NCBI GenBank assembly: GCA_934692905.1
Contig: CAKUUM010000018.1
Span: forward strand, 1-36,927
Length of the DNA stretch: 36,927 nt
Source: an uncultured Bacteroidales bacterium
GTDB lineage: Bacteria; Bacteroidota; Bacteroidia; Bacteroidales; Paludibacteraceae
Direction of reading: 5' to 3'
Shown here: in pieces, positions 1-7,463 of the stretch
Layout: each line of letters starts with the position of its first letter
How positions within the stretch are numbered: the first letter of the stretch is position 1
Notes under the pieces: model-generated
Told to the model about the DNA's origin: nothing
Seen by the model: the letters and a program-made list of their open reading frames with translations, nothing else
The model's database searches: none
Translations under genes and position numbers: made by a program

Positions 1-473
1 GACAAGAGAGAACCCATGCTACTTATAAAACATATTCCTTTGAACCACTACTTTTGCACTTCCAAGTTGAACTTGCCATTTGGGTTTAGAGAATAGTAGT
101 GCAAAACTATATTCAAAAGGTTCTTTGGTTGTTGCAATGTACGGTGCAACTATTGGGAAAACAGCAAAATTAGGAATGGATGCTACTACTAATCAAGCGT
201 GTGCAGTATTATTCCATATTCAATTATTTGTGGCTCTATATTCAGTCACAGACTAACAAATTGAAATCAATGGCGTATGGTGGTGCACAGCCAAATATCA
301 ACGCAGGTATTATTGCAAACTATAATGTCCCTTTACCCCCACTTGCTATTCAAAACGAGATAGTTTCTCATATTACCTCTTTGCGTGCCGAACAGAAAGC
401 CCTGCAACAGCAGTCCCTCTCCCTTCGCTCCGACGCCCAACACCAATTCACCCAAACCATATTTATTGAATAA
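1..473 (+). pseudogene. hsdS: Broken 3' end of type I restriction-modification specificity subunit (HsdS)
   Basis: HsdS gives DNA target specificity to type I restriction-modification enzymes. The homology is spread over two frames. Positions 71-256 read LENSSAKLY..., then VAMYGATIGKTAKLG and ATTNQACAVLF, the classic end of a target recognition domain. Near 207-222 the match moves to the frame ending at the TAA at 471-473, which reads NYLWLYIQSQ, then GGAQPNINAG and VPLPPLAIQNEIV, the conserved region and start of the C-terminal helical spacer. At least one indel therefore breaks the gene, and the first 70 bases fit neither frame well, so a second break is possible. The gene is also cut by the window edge. 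Decay after recombination between specificity modules is a possible cause (inference). Confidence 0.75.
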
Positions 474-474
474 T

Positions 475-857
475 ATGAGCCTCTATTCTCTCATATCCAC
501 TTTGCAAGAATACCACCGTTTAGGCATCCCCACGCAAATAGGTTACAAGAAACAATGCCTTCTGCTCCCGCAGATGTCACCCAAAGCGGCACCCATGTCA
601 CCCCAAATGTCACCCAAAGCAGTACTAATGATTCCAAAGCAGCAACGTATATGCTCACACCTCGTCAGCAGCAAATCCTGCAAATGATGCAAACAGATGG
701 TTCAGTCTCGGCAAGTACTATGGCTGTGCGATTAGGCATCACCATCCGCACTATCCGACGAGATATTGAGACATTGCGCAAGCACTACACCATCCGGTGG
801 ATCGGTTCTTCCAAACAAGGTCATTGGCAGATTCTGCCACAGAATGTTGAACAATAG
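475..857 (+). pseudogene. Remnant of a Fic/winged-helix protein: N-terminus joined to C-terminal HTH by internal deletion
   Basis: ATG at 475, one base after the hsdS stop, opens a short frame reading MSLYSLISTLQEYHRLGIPT and ending QIGYKKQ. This resembles the first ~28 residues of Fic-family proteins of the type that continue FYLYSLITHST. Instead the reading jumps to another frame at about 552-555. From there to 857 it encodes VT-rich linker repeats (DVTQ, HVTP, NVTQ) and a winged helix (RQQQILQMM, then RLGITIRTIRRDIETLRK), which is the C-terminal end of the same kind of protein. The Fic domain between them, a few hundred codons, is missing. Residues from ATG 555 could still be made as a free 100-aa DeoR-like HTH protein. 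Family assignment is from memory of sequence patterns; the deletion is inference. Confidence 0.5.
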
Positions 858-911
858 AGCAGAAAAAATATTAACATAAAATGGCGGTGTAAATACCCTT
901 TATACAACAAT

Positions 912-1805
912 ATGAGCGACAAAATATCCATACGTTTCTTTGAGGACCGTGAGGTGCGGGCAATTTGGGACGACGAACATGCCAAGTGGTGGTTCTCCGT
1001 CTTGGATATTGTGGGCGTACTCAACCGACAAGACGACTATACCAAAAACCGTAACTATTGGAAGTACCTCAAGACAAAACTCAAACGCGAACAAAACGAA
1101 CTGGTTAGTGCTACTAACCAGTTGAAACTATTGGCACCTGATGGCAAAAAACGTTTAACCGATGTCATTGATAGCGAGAACGTTATCCGTTTGGCTAAAG
1201 AGTTTCCTAACACACGTGCGGGCAAGTTCCTTGATTGGTTCACCTATAGCGACACCTCAATTGACGGACAGAGCAAGAAGAAGGCCTATACCCTTTTTGA
1301 GAGCGGTGTGATTGATAGTGTCGAGGTGGGGACTTTCCGCGGTCTGCAACAGATATACGCCTATATATTCGGCGGTTTGTACGATTTTGCAGGCAAGATG
1401 CGTACGGTGAATATCGCCAAAGGCGGTTTCCAGTTTGCAATGGCGCATTTTTTGCCTGCTACGTTGGAAACCATAGAGCGTATGCCGGAATATACCTTTG
1501 ACGAGATTGTAGATAAGTACGTAGAAATGAATGTAGCGCATCCGTTCCGTGAGGGTAATGGTCGTAGTACTCGTATTTGGCTCGATTTGATGCTCAAGAA
1601 ACATTTGGGGCAATGTGTTGATTGGAGCCGTGTGAACAAGAATGCCTATTTGGAGGCAATGACTTCCAGCGTGGCGGATAGTACTGCAATCCGAAACCTG
1701 CTGCGTCCTGCCCTAACTGACCGCATCAATGACCGCGAGATGTTTATGAAAGGTATTGACTATTCCTACTATTATGAGGAGGAAGATAACATTACCGGGA
1801 TATAA
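912..1805 (+). CDS. Bro-N domain / Fic domain protein (putative AMP-transferase)
   Basis: Fic proteins usually transfer AMP from ATP to a hydroxyl side chain of a target protein. Residues ~5-115 resemble the Bro-N/DinD-like domain (FFEDREVRAIWDDE, KWWFSVLDIVGVL). Residues ~120-265 are the Fic fold, with EVGTFRGLQQIYAYIFGGLY and the active-site loop H210PFREGNGRSTR221, where His210 is the catalytic base and Glu214 takes the Mg-binding acidic position. The 297-aa length is normal for this subclass, and the ATG at 912 places the Bro-N domain at the N-terminus. I see no separate antitoxin gene beside it and no clear inhibitory (S/T)xxxE(G/N) helix. It lies 54 bp after the HTH remnant and downstream of hsdS; such Fic proteins are common cargo of type I restriction loci. 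Family assignment is firm, the target unknown. Confidence 0.9.
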   Translation: MSDKISIRFFEDREVRAIWDDEHAKWWFSVLDIVGVLNRQDDYTKNRNYWKYLKTKLKREQNELVSATNQLKLLAPDGKKRLTDVIDSENVIRLAKEFPNTRAGKFLDWFTYSDTSIDGQSKKKAYTLFESGVIDSVEVGTFRGLQQIYAYIFGGLYDFAGKMRTVNIAKGGFQFAMAHFLPATLETIERMPEYTFDEIVDKYVEMNVAHPFREGNGRSTRIWLDLMLKKHLGQCVDWSRVNKNAYLEAMTSSVADSTAIRNLLRPALTDRINDREMFMKGIDYSYYYEEEDNITGI

Positions 1806-1888
1806 CACGACACGCACGCTACCAGTCCTATTTTGCCGGTAGTTGCAGTTGTCCGTAGAAAATAGCAATTGTCTTTTTGCTCAAATAG

Positions 1889-1919
1889 TTGTATATTTCC
1901 ATATAAAGCAGTACCTTTG
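1889..1919 (+). promoter_or_regulatory. Bacteroidota-type promoter of the pRiA4b-like gene
   Basis: TTG at 1889-1891 and TACCTTTG at 1912-1919 are separated by 20 bp. This is the -33/-7 pair of the Bacteroidota primary sigma factor. The predicted start lies about 20 nt before the ATG at 1944, which supports that start over the longer open frame. Confidence 0.75.
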
Positions 1920-1943
1920 TGGAAATTAAATAAATACACCACT

Positions 1944-2828
1944 ATGGCAAAGAAACAAGAATTTACAGAGTCGCAGACGGCGATGCTGATTAGCAATATA
2001 TTGTATGATTTGGAGCATGAGGCACATCTGCCTGCCGAGTTTGTAGAGGCGTTGCGGGAGGAACTGAGTGTTCACCCCGAAAAATTGGGGCTTGACAAGG
2101 AAAGTACAGAAGAAAAGTGGACTACGTTTCATGCACTTATGAAAGAAGTCGGGCAAAGACTATACGGCGATGAATGGGGGAATATAGTTGCTCCTCTGAT
2201 GGGTATGGACGAGGAGACAATACAAAAGTCCCGGTACCTTCCCTCGGACAATATACAAAAATGCACGATTCGTATCTCACTCCAGAATGTAAGACCTATA
2301 GTATGGCGCAAGTTGGAAGTGCCGTCCAATATCACACTCGCCTACTTGGCAGAGGGGCTCATATATGCTATGGGCTGGGAGGGGTATCATCTGCACCAGT
2401 TCAGGAAAAACGGTATACTCTATAAGGAAATAACAGACGATGATACGTTTTGGTTTGGCGGTGACAGGTTAAAAGATGAGGCGGAGTTTACCTTGGGGCA
2501 GGTGCTGACAAAGAAAGGCGACAAGATGGTCTTTGAGTACGATTTCGGCGATGGTTGGGAGCATCAGGTGTCGCTTTCGGACATAGTGCCTTACCAGGAA
2601 GGCGTGGCACCCGCATTGCATCTGTTGAGCGGGAAGAACGCCTGTCCGCCCGAGGACTGCGGCGGACCATGGGGCTACGAAGCACTTTGCGAATATTACT
2701 ATACCCGCAAGAAAAACAAGAACTTTCCCAAAGAGCACTATGCCCTCGTGGACAAGCACTTCAACCCCGAGTATTTCCCGCTGAAAGACTATCAAGCGGA
2801 TATTGAAGATATGAACAGTAAAGCATAA
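1944..2828 (+). CDS. Plasmid pRiA4b ORF-3-like protein
   Basis: A 294-aa protein of the pRiA4b ORF-3 family (PF07929), also annotated as IS1096 passenger-like protein. The domain spans residues ~100-285 and shows the family landmarks: CTIRISLQNVRPIVWRKLEV, the helix with WEGYHLHQF, FEYDFGDGWEHQV, and the cysteine-containing CPPEDCGGPWGY. The N-terminal ~95 residues are an acidic helical extension. Its biochemical role is not established. The open frame extends up to 1869, but the promoter at 1889-1919 places transcription start inside that extension, so ATG 1944 is chosen. The HAD gene follows after 20 bp, so the two are probably co-transcribed. No transposase is visible nearby. Confidence 0.88.
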   Translation: MAKKQEFTESQTAMLISNILYDLEHEAHLPAEFVEALREELSVHPEKLGLDKESTEEKWTTFHALMKEVGQRLYGDEWGNIVAPLMGMDEETIQKSRYLPSDNIQKCTIRISLQNVRPIVWRKLEVPSNITLAYLAEGLIYAMGWEGYHLHQFRKNGILYKEITDDDTFWFGGDRLKDEAEFTLGQVLTKKGDKMVFEYDFGDGWEHQVSLSDIVPYQEGVAPALHLLSGKNACPPEDCGGPWGYEALCEYYYTRKKNKNFPKEHYALVDKHFNPEYFPLKDYQADIEDMNSKA

Positions 2829-2848
2829 ATTCCACACTCATCAAGACT

Positions 2849-3490
2849 ATGAAGTATATCATTTTGGATTTCGACGGCACTATCGGAGACACACAGGCGC
2901 TGATTGTCAAGACGCTGCAACAGACGCAGCTGCAACTCGGGCTATATGTCCCCTCTCAAGAAGCCTGCGCGGCAACCATCGGTCTGCGTCTGGACGAGGC
3001 ATTTCTGGCATTGAACCCCACACTCACTCCCGCCGAGGCGCAGCATTGTGCCGCCACCTACCGTGCTATTTTCGAGGAAAACAAAAAATATATGATTATT
3101 GCGCCTTTTCCGCATGTCATCGACACCTTGCGCCGGCTGCACGCCGACGGCAAAGTGCTGGCTATTGCGAGCAGCCGCAACAGCGACTCGCTGGAGGGCT
3201 ATATCGACCGGTTGCATATACGCGAGTATATATCCTGTGTTGTGTCGGGTGAGGATGTAGCGCACGCCAAACCGGCTCCGGATATGGTGTTTAAGGTATT
3301 GGAGCGCCTGCACGGCACGGCAGAAGAGGCATTGGTGGTGGGCGATATGGTGTACGACATCGATATGGGGCGCAATGCGGGCACGAATACCTGCGGTGTC
3401 ACCTACGGCAACGGCACCCGCGACCAACTCGCCCATGCCGACTATGTGATAGACGACTTCTCCAAACTCCTTGATATCGCAGGGCGGTGA
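2849..3490 (+). CDS. HAD-superfamily hydrolase, phosphoglycolate phosphatase-like
   Basis: A 213-aa HAD phosphatase of subfamily IA. Motif I is DFDGT with nucleophile Asp7 and acid/base Asp9. The alpha-helical cap occupies roughly residues 15-80. Motif II is SS at 108-109, motif III is Lys141 in AKPAPD, and motif IV is VVGDMVYDIDMG with Asp166 and Asp170. All catalytic residues are present, so the enzyme should be active on a small phosphomonoester. The substrate cannot be told: Gph-like and pyrophosphatase-like members look alike. It lies 20 bp after the pRiA4b-like gene and shares its promoter. A weak G/C element followed by six T at about 3526 could end the unit, but the stem is poor. Confidence 0.88.
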   Translation: MKYIILDFDGTIGDTQALIVKTLQQTQLQLGLYVPSQEACAATIGLRLDEAFLALNPTLTPAEAQHCAATYRAIFEENKKYMIIAPFPHVIDTLRRLHADGKVLAIASSRNSDSLEGYIDRLHIREYISCVVSGEDVAHAKPAPDMVFKVLERLHGTAEEALVVGDMVYDIDMGRNAGTNTCGVTYGNGTRDQLAHADYVIDDFSKLLDIAGR

Positions 3491-3771
3491 GTTTGGTCCC
3501 GTGAGCAGGTGAGCAGATGAGCGGCTGTTTTTTATATATACACGTGCGCGCGGGCGGGTGTGATGTATTTAGGAAAGTATCTGCTCACTCCAACATACAA
3601 CCAAACTATAACAAAAACCGGATGCGGACAGACATAAACGACCCGCGATAGACCCGCGAGAAATCATTGAATTAATGGTTAATTAGTGGCAATTCATGTT
3701 CCACGAACTTTTCTTGGGCATTAATGGAGGCGAGTATGTCTGGAGGAAATGCTCAAATGGCAATAAATATC

Positions 3772-3820
3772 CCAATAAATCGTACATCGTAAATTGTAAA
3801 TGAATTAACGGTTAATTAAT
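3772..3820. repeat. Copy 1 of an AT-rich intergenic repeat (CGTACATCGTAAATT core)
   Basis: The core CGTACATCGTAAATT at 3781-3795 is preceded by CCAATAAAT and followed by further GTAAAT units. A second copy with the same core and left flank lies at 19363-19406. Confidence 0.55.
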
Positions 3821-3903
3821 GAACGGCAATTAATGGATTCCTTCCTTAACACCGACAAATGGTTGATAATTATCTGGGGTGATTACCTGAAATGCAGCAT
3901 TAT

Positions 3904-3967
3904 AATCTACCAATTTATACTGAAAACGTAGATTGTAATCTACAAATTCATACTAAAAACGTAGATT
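3904..3967. repeat. Two tandem 33-bp repeats, each a hairpin
   Basis: Each unit begins AATCTAC (3904 and 3937) and ends GTAGATT (3928-3934 and 3961-3967), so each can fold with 7-bp arms around a 17-nt loop of sequence AATTyATACTrAAAA. The units differ at only a few positions. Function unknown; two units are too few and too direct to be a CRISPR array. Confidence 0.65.
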
Positions 3968-4229
3968 AACGTCTGCTCAATACGAAGCAAAGACATGTTT
4001 TTTGCCTTATCGTTGCACAATGATTTGAAGAGACAATGATTTTTCAGAGACTTTAACGGACTCTCACATTAACGGTCCATTAACCTCAATTAGCGGAGCC
4101 ATAGAATCCGATAACGAATTTGTGGCTTTCGTGGCAATGAATGTTCCAACTATCCGTTCTGCGATTGCAGCAGTGCCTGTTTGGCTTCGTTCACGGCATG
4201 AATCTACTGCTCTTTTGTAGGCTGGTAGA

Positions 4230-4777
4230 GTTGGTATTTGTGTTTTCAATTCCACAACCACAAAGCACCTCAAAATACCATAGGTTGTTTGATGAGTTCC
4301 AATGGTGACTCGGGGATACGCTCTTTGCGTGCAACAGCCAGTACAGACTCTTTGTCATTGCTCAGCAACAGACGTTCATAAAGCATTGAATTTAATCTGC
4401 TTTTCCAACTCTCTCCCTGTCCATGCGTTGTTTATGGCTTCTAATTCGTAGTACTCACGTTTGTCGTCATCGGGGATAGAGATGAGTATCTTGTATTGTG
4501 ACTAGTTTAATTGCGACCGCACTGCGGACGCAATTGGATAGAGACGGTAAAACTGACGGCTACGTTCTAATTGCCGTACTGAAAAACCACTGCCATATTC
4601 AGGTTCCAGACGTGCTGCCAAGTTCTTGATAAGGTAATGTGCCATAGTCTGCACGTTCCTTGCCTTGTTGTATTGCACAAAACGACATGTTTCAATTCTA
4701 AAACGATGGAGCCTTGTGCCGGACTATGCACTAACCAGGGCAATTGCATTAAAATTAGCATTCTTCTTGCCTTTCAT
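4230..4777 (-). pseudogene. Decayed YhcG/DUF1016 family (PDDEXK nuclease) gene
   Basis: On the minus strand, pieces of a DUF1016/YhcG protein appear in the right order but in different frames. GKERADYG lies at about 4645-4672. LAARLEPEYGSGFSVRQLER...QFYRLYP lies at ~4625-4500 and ends in a stop. QYKILISIPDDDKREYYELE and AWTGRELEKQI lie at ~4494-4395. MLYERLLLSNDKESVLAVAR...PESPLELIKQPMVF lies at ~4395-4280. RCFVVVELKT, the catalytic E-x-K strand of the nuclease domain, lies at ~4272-4243. About 90 codons between the last two blocks are missing, and there are at least two frame breaks. A start-like MKGKKNANFNAIAL at 4777 may be the original N-terminus. The gene cannot make a full product. YhcG-like genes are frequent cargo of type I restriction loci, matching the hsdS remnant. 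Confidence 0.75.
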
Positions 4778-4816
4778 GGTTATAGTGTTAAATTTTATGT
4801 CATAAATAGCATTACC

Positions 4817-4843
4817 GGGGACGCGGACGCTTCGTCCGCGGGG
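4817..4843. repeat. GC-rich palindrome, copy 1
   Basis: GGGGACGCGGACGC followed by TTCGTCCGCGG folds as CGCGGACG / CGTCCGCG. The same element occurs at 23080-23105. Just downstream, GGGCGAAACGGGGTG at 4861-4875 resembles the sequence following the palindrome at 22723-22743. Confidence 0.6.
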
Positions 4844-4971
4844 TTACTATGAGCCATGTGGGCGAAACGGGGTGCTCTCTCGTCCGCTGTTATGGTGACT
4901 ATGCATCTATATCCCTGTTGCCCTCACTGCCTGCTGCGTTACATCCCCATGTATCATTTCCACTAAATTGG

Positions 4972-5123
4972 TTATTCTTCTGTTTTGTCAAGCGCCACCA
5001 CTCGGTTGGGAAATATCAGTTCAGTCAGTTTGTCGCAATACTCAAATGCATCTGCCCCGCCGCATCCAATTCATACCACACACCATTGCTCTCTTTCTTC
5101 ATCTTTTCTCTTATTACACCCAT
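4972..5123 (-). other. Possible broken small ORF
   Basis: The minus strand from ATG 5123 reads MGVIREKMKKESNGVWYELD, stops out of frame, and would continue ADAFEYCDKLTELIF...KTEE to the TAA at 4972 if one base were added in the C4/G4 tract at 5055-5058. The protein is not recognised and no start signal is seen. It lies directly downstream of the secreted-protein gene on the same strand. Confidence 0.25.
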
Positions 5124-5184
5124 ATCACTTTGTCGTGAATTGTGCAAGCACTACCATTCCAATTCTTACACAAATTCCACACTT

Positions 5185-5408
5185 CTAACCGGCAAGAGAT
5201 AGACTACTAATGATTTTCACCTCCGCATCCTCAAGTCCCTTAAGGTTTATCACAGGACCCATATAATTCGCTATTCTGATATGGCAATACCATGCTGGTG
5301 GAACATCAATTACCCTGTTGCGACCGTTAGCGTCCAGTTCCTCGTATGCCTGATACAGCGGAATATCCTTGATATATGTTTCCCATGCATAAGCCTCGTA
5401 TGGGTCTG
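5185..5408 (-). other. Out-of-frame 3' extension of the secreted protein gene
   Basis: If one base is added to the G7 tract (5413-5419, C7 on the coding strand) the upstream gene reads through its TAA and continues VTDPYEAYAWETYIKDIPLY...VIDVPPAWYCHIRIANYMGP...LSLAG to a TAG at 5187-5185. That gives about 75 more residues of normal composition without a stop, which suggests this is the true C-terminus. Confidence 0.6.
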
Positions 5409-6080
5409 TTACGGGGGGGCTCGGTTAAATTGCCCGTACAACTCATTGACCCTCGGCGTACGCAATGTCTTGTCTATAGGGTCGTAATAGACAAAACCGT
5501 CCAATTTGTATTGGTCATCCATCCCCATATAATAGACATACTTGTCATTATGGCTGTCAATCTTGAAACACGTGGTATGTTCCCGCACATATTGGAGGAT
5601 AGCCTCCATATTGCTCTTTGTCGTTCTGGACAGGTATTCCGTATAGCCGTCATTCAGTATGCCGTAAGCCTTGTAATATACGCCGTATATGAGGTTTGCT
5701 TGGTGTTTAATATCTGTCCTGTAGAATTTCGACTTTTCCACTTCGATGTATCTGTTCGCTTTCTTCACGAGGGCAGCAGCCCTCTTGTCAGGGTCTATGG
5801 TTAGGGTAACAACGTGCATTCCTCCTTCTTGATAGTGTGTCTCGACGGCATCGGCAAGGGCTTTCTCTGCTACGGCATCTTCTGTGTAAGTAATGCCGTA
5901 CGGATTATGCAGGATATAGCCGTTTCTTCCCGCACGTTGTATTACCTTTGCTTTCAGTTGGTTTTGTGCTTGTACTAATGCATGGTTATACTGCCTGTGT
6001 TTCCCCATTCCGCTAAGCGGTATAGCAAAGGTTGCACAAACAACAGCCTGCATTACTATGATGAATAGCAATCGCTTCAT
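5409..6080 (-). CDS. Secreted protein of unknown function, interrupted at a G7 tract
   Basis: The 223-aa frame starts with a signal peptide (MKRLLFIIVMQAVVCATFA). The mature part is mixed alpha/beta with many tyrosines; I do not recognise a family. The first ~35 mature residues resemble a linker followed by LKAKVIQRAGRNGYILHNPY. The frame ends at a stop immediately after a homopolymer (GCC CCC CCG TAA), and coding potential continues in the +1 frame to 5185. The product is therefore either truncated, phase-variable, or affected by a sequencing error. It is the last gene of the minus-strand SPFH cluster but is separated from the zinc-ribbon gene by a hairpin at 6127-6167, so it may be transcribed partly by read-through. 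Function unknown; export is well supported. Confidence 0.65.
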   Translation of the reverse strand: MKRLLFIIVMQAVVCATFAIPLSGMGKHRQYNHALVQAQNQLKAKVIQRAGRNGYILHNPYGITYTEDAVAEKALADAVETHYQEGGMHVVTLTIDPDKRAAALVKKANRYIEVEKSKFYRTDIKHQANLIYGVYYKAYGILNDGYTEYLSRTTKSNMEAILQYVREHTTCFKIDSHNDKYVYYMGMDDQYKLDGFVYYDPIDKTLRTPRVNELYGQFNRAPP

Positions 6081-6126
6081 ATCTTTACTTCTATGTTAAT
6101 TATCGTGGTTCCTTTTTATAATAATA

Positions 6127-6167
6127 CAAGCAAGCGCAATCATAGTCTATATGAGCGCGCTTGCTTG
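6127..6167 (-). terminator. Strong hairpin, possible terminator or processing site
   Basis: Arms CAAGCAAGCGC (6127-6137) and GCGCTTGCTTG (6157-6167) pair over 11 bp with a 19-nt loop. On the minus strand it lies 17 nt after the stop of the zinc-ribbon gene and is followed by TATTATTATAAAA rather than a pure T run, so termination would be partial. Confidence 0.5.
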
Positions 6168-6184
6168 CACATACACATTATCAT

Positions 6185-6481
6185 TTAAGAACATGCACAC
6201 ACTAAAAGTATCAACAAGGTAACAGTTATAATGGCAGTCACAACGACAACCCTTATTAAATGCTTTTCAGAAGTTGTGTTATTAGCTACACTTGTACCTG
6301 ATGATTGAGTGGAAGTCGTGCCTCTATATTTCTTTGTAAATCCAAAAGGATCTTCATAAGATGGATCTGTTTTATATATTTTCATTACTAAACCAGGTAA
6401 GTCATACTTTGCTAACGCCTCTTTTGTAAGAGAATCTATAGTTATCTTTAACTGGCCTACCCAAACAAAACTCGTCCACAT
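6185..6481 (-). CDS. C-terminal part of zinc-ribbon membrane protein (second frame)
   Basis: This frame overlaps the end of the upstream zinc-ribbon gene and most likely encodes its true C-terminus: FVWVGQLKITIDSL, then ALAKYDLPGLVMKIYKTDP, a Ser/Thr-rich linker, and one hydrophobic segment (VVVVTAIITVTLLILLVCAC) that would be a C-terminal membrane anchor. Removing one base from the A4 tract at 6467-6470 (T4 on the coding strand) joins YVDEF of the first frame to VWVGQ of this one. No start codon with a good context is visible, so separate translation is unlikely unless by coupling. Taken together the joined protein would be about 310 aa, cytoplasmic with a single C-terminal membrane segment. 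Confidence 0.55.
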   Translation of the reverse strand: MWTSFVWVGQLKITIDSLTKEALAKYDLPGLVMKIYKTDPSYEDPFGFTKKYRGTTSTQSSGTSVANNTTSEKHLIRVVVVTAIITVTLLILLVCACS

Positions 6482-7124
6482 ATGTTAGAACCGCGCTTTT
6501 CCAAATGCTATTTGCATTCTCATAATATGCCTCACCTTTGTCGTATATGTAATCGCCAGTTTTCTCCATCATATCCAATATAGTTGCTGTATAATGGACA
6601 TTATCGGGAAAACCGAGGCTCATAGCAGAAGACATCATAATATGAGCAATGTTTGTTATATCGCGTTCTATTGTTTTCAATGCTGAAGTTTGTTCTTGCA
6701 CAGAAGTGATTTGACCTTGTAGCAAATTAAGCATTGTAGGGATGCTATTTGCTATATTTTTACATTCTTTATCTATCTCGCCTATTTTTGCAGTTCTTGC
6801 CTTAAAATAGATGAGGTAGAAATATGCCTCCCAACTATTAGGATCTTTAACCTCAATTTCACGGTAATACCGACAAGCGTTTTCTGTATTATCACTATCT
6901 TTGGCACGGCGAGCCAATACATATAGGTTTTCTAACTCATCGCTTTTATCAACTTTTACAGTTCCTTCGACAGATACGGTTCCATCAACAGAAACAGAAC
7001 CCTCAACCATCATTTTTTTAGCCTCCTCTACCGAATATTTGGTTCCGCAGGCTTGGCAAATAAACACGCCACCTTCCTTTATAAGATCTTGGCTGCCACA
7101 CATTTCACATTGCAGACGTTTCAT
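6402..7124 (-). CDS. Zinc-ribbon protein (N-terminal part), frameshifted before its membrane anchor
   Basis: Starts at ATG 7124 (a TTG two codons earlier is less likely). Residues 6-26 form a zinc ribbon, C6EMC9 and C23QAC26, followed by KYSVEEAKKMM. Residues ~43-58 are three short beta repeats (VSVDGT, VSVEGT, VKVD). The rest is helical with conserved-looking NSIWKSAVLTYVD near residue 215. This layout, a zinc ribbon followed by a xVDGTV repeat and a C-terminal transmembrane segment, is typical of proteins encoded beside SPFH genes in Firmicutes and Bacteroidota. The reading frame leaves the homologous region after YVDEF at a T4 tract and ends in a random tail. It lies 14 bp downstream of the small unknown gene. 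The zinc ribbon is sure; partnership with the SPFH protein is inference from context. Confidence 0.7.
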   Translation of the reverse strand: MKRLQCEMCGSQDLIKEGGVFICQACGTKYSVEEAKKMMVEGSVSVDGTVSVEGTVKVDKSDELENLYVLARRAKDSDNTENACRYYREIEVKDPNSWEAYFYLIYFKARTAKIGEIDKECKNIANSIPTMLNLLQGQITSVQEQTSALKTIERDITNIAHIMMSSAMSLGFPDNVHYTATILDMMEKTGDYIYDKGEAYYENANSIWKSAVLTYVDEFCLGRPVKDNYRFSYKRGVSKV

Positions 7125-7138
7125 ATTCAATTATTACA

Positions 7139-7450
7139 TTAGTTGTTATTTTCCAATTCTTCAAAAATAATCTCTATATCGTTTAAATTTTGTTTATGAG
7201 AAAAAAGTTTCAAGCCAACATAACTCATTAAGAAAAAAAGCCTTCCATCAGTTATAATACACACTCTTTTCCCTTGTTTAATAATCCGTAATTTTTCTTG
7301 GTTAATATGTATTCCATGTTCAATCTCAATTATGTGCAAGGCATACGACAAGGATACTACCAACTCATTCAAACGCTTACAATGCTCATTTTCATAATAG
7401 TTTGTAAGCAATTCTGAAATCTCTTGTTTAAACAAATCTCTTTCTGACAT
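7139..7450 (-). CDS. Small cytoplasmic protein of unknown function
   Basis: A 103-aa mostly helical protein without signal peptide or membrane segment. The central part has IHINQEKLRIIKQGKRVCII followed by a hydrophobic strand (GRLFFLMSYVGLKLF), and the C-terminus is acidic (NDIEIIFEELENNN). I do not recognise a family. ATG at 7450 lies 13 bp after the stop of the four-helix membrane gene, and its stop lies 14 bp before the zinc-ribbon start, so it sits inside the SPFH operon. The AT-rich codon use is shared with its neighbours and unlike the gyrA block. Confidence 0.6.
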   Translation of the reverse strand: MSERDLFKQEISELLTNYYENEHCKRLNELVVSLSYALHIIEIEHGIHINQEKLRIIKQGKRVCIITDGRLFFLMSYVGLKLFSHKQNLNDIEIIFEELENNN

Positions 7451-7463
7451 AGTTTTTTTTGAT

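Larger units (their letters stand above)
3491..4229. other. Intergenic stretch without a recognisable gene
   Basis: No frame here has convincing coding character. It contains a GC-rich purine-pyrimidine run near 3541-3558, the phrase ACCCGCGATAGAC that recurs near 9807, an AT-rich element with CGTACATCGTAAATT that recurs at 19371, a pair of 33-bp hairpin repeats at 3904-3967, and AT-rich words such as TTAATTAATG. Confidence 0.6.

Noticed and set aside
1944..2828. Insertion sequence, because the family is labelled IS1096 passenger
   Set aside because: No transposase and no terminal inverted repeats found around it.
3491..3560. Terminator after the HAD gene
   Set aside because: Six T are present at about 3526 but no stable stem precedes them.
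3904..3967. CRISPR-like repeats
   Set aside because: Only two directly abutting units with no spacers and no cas genes in the window.
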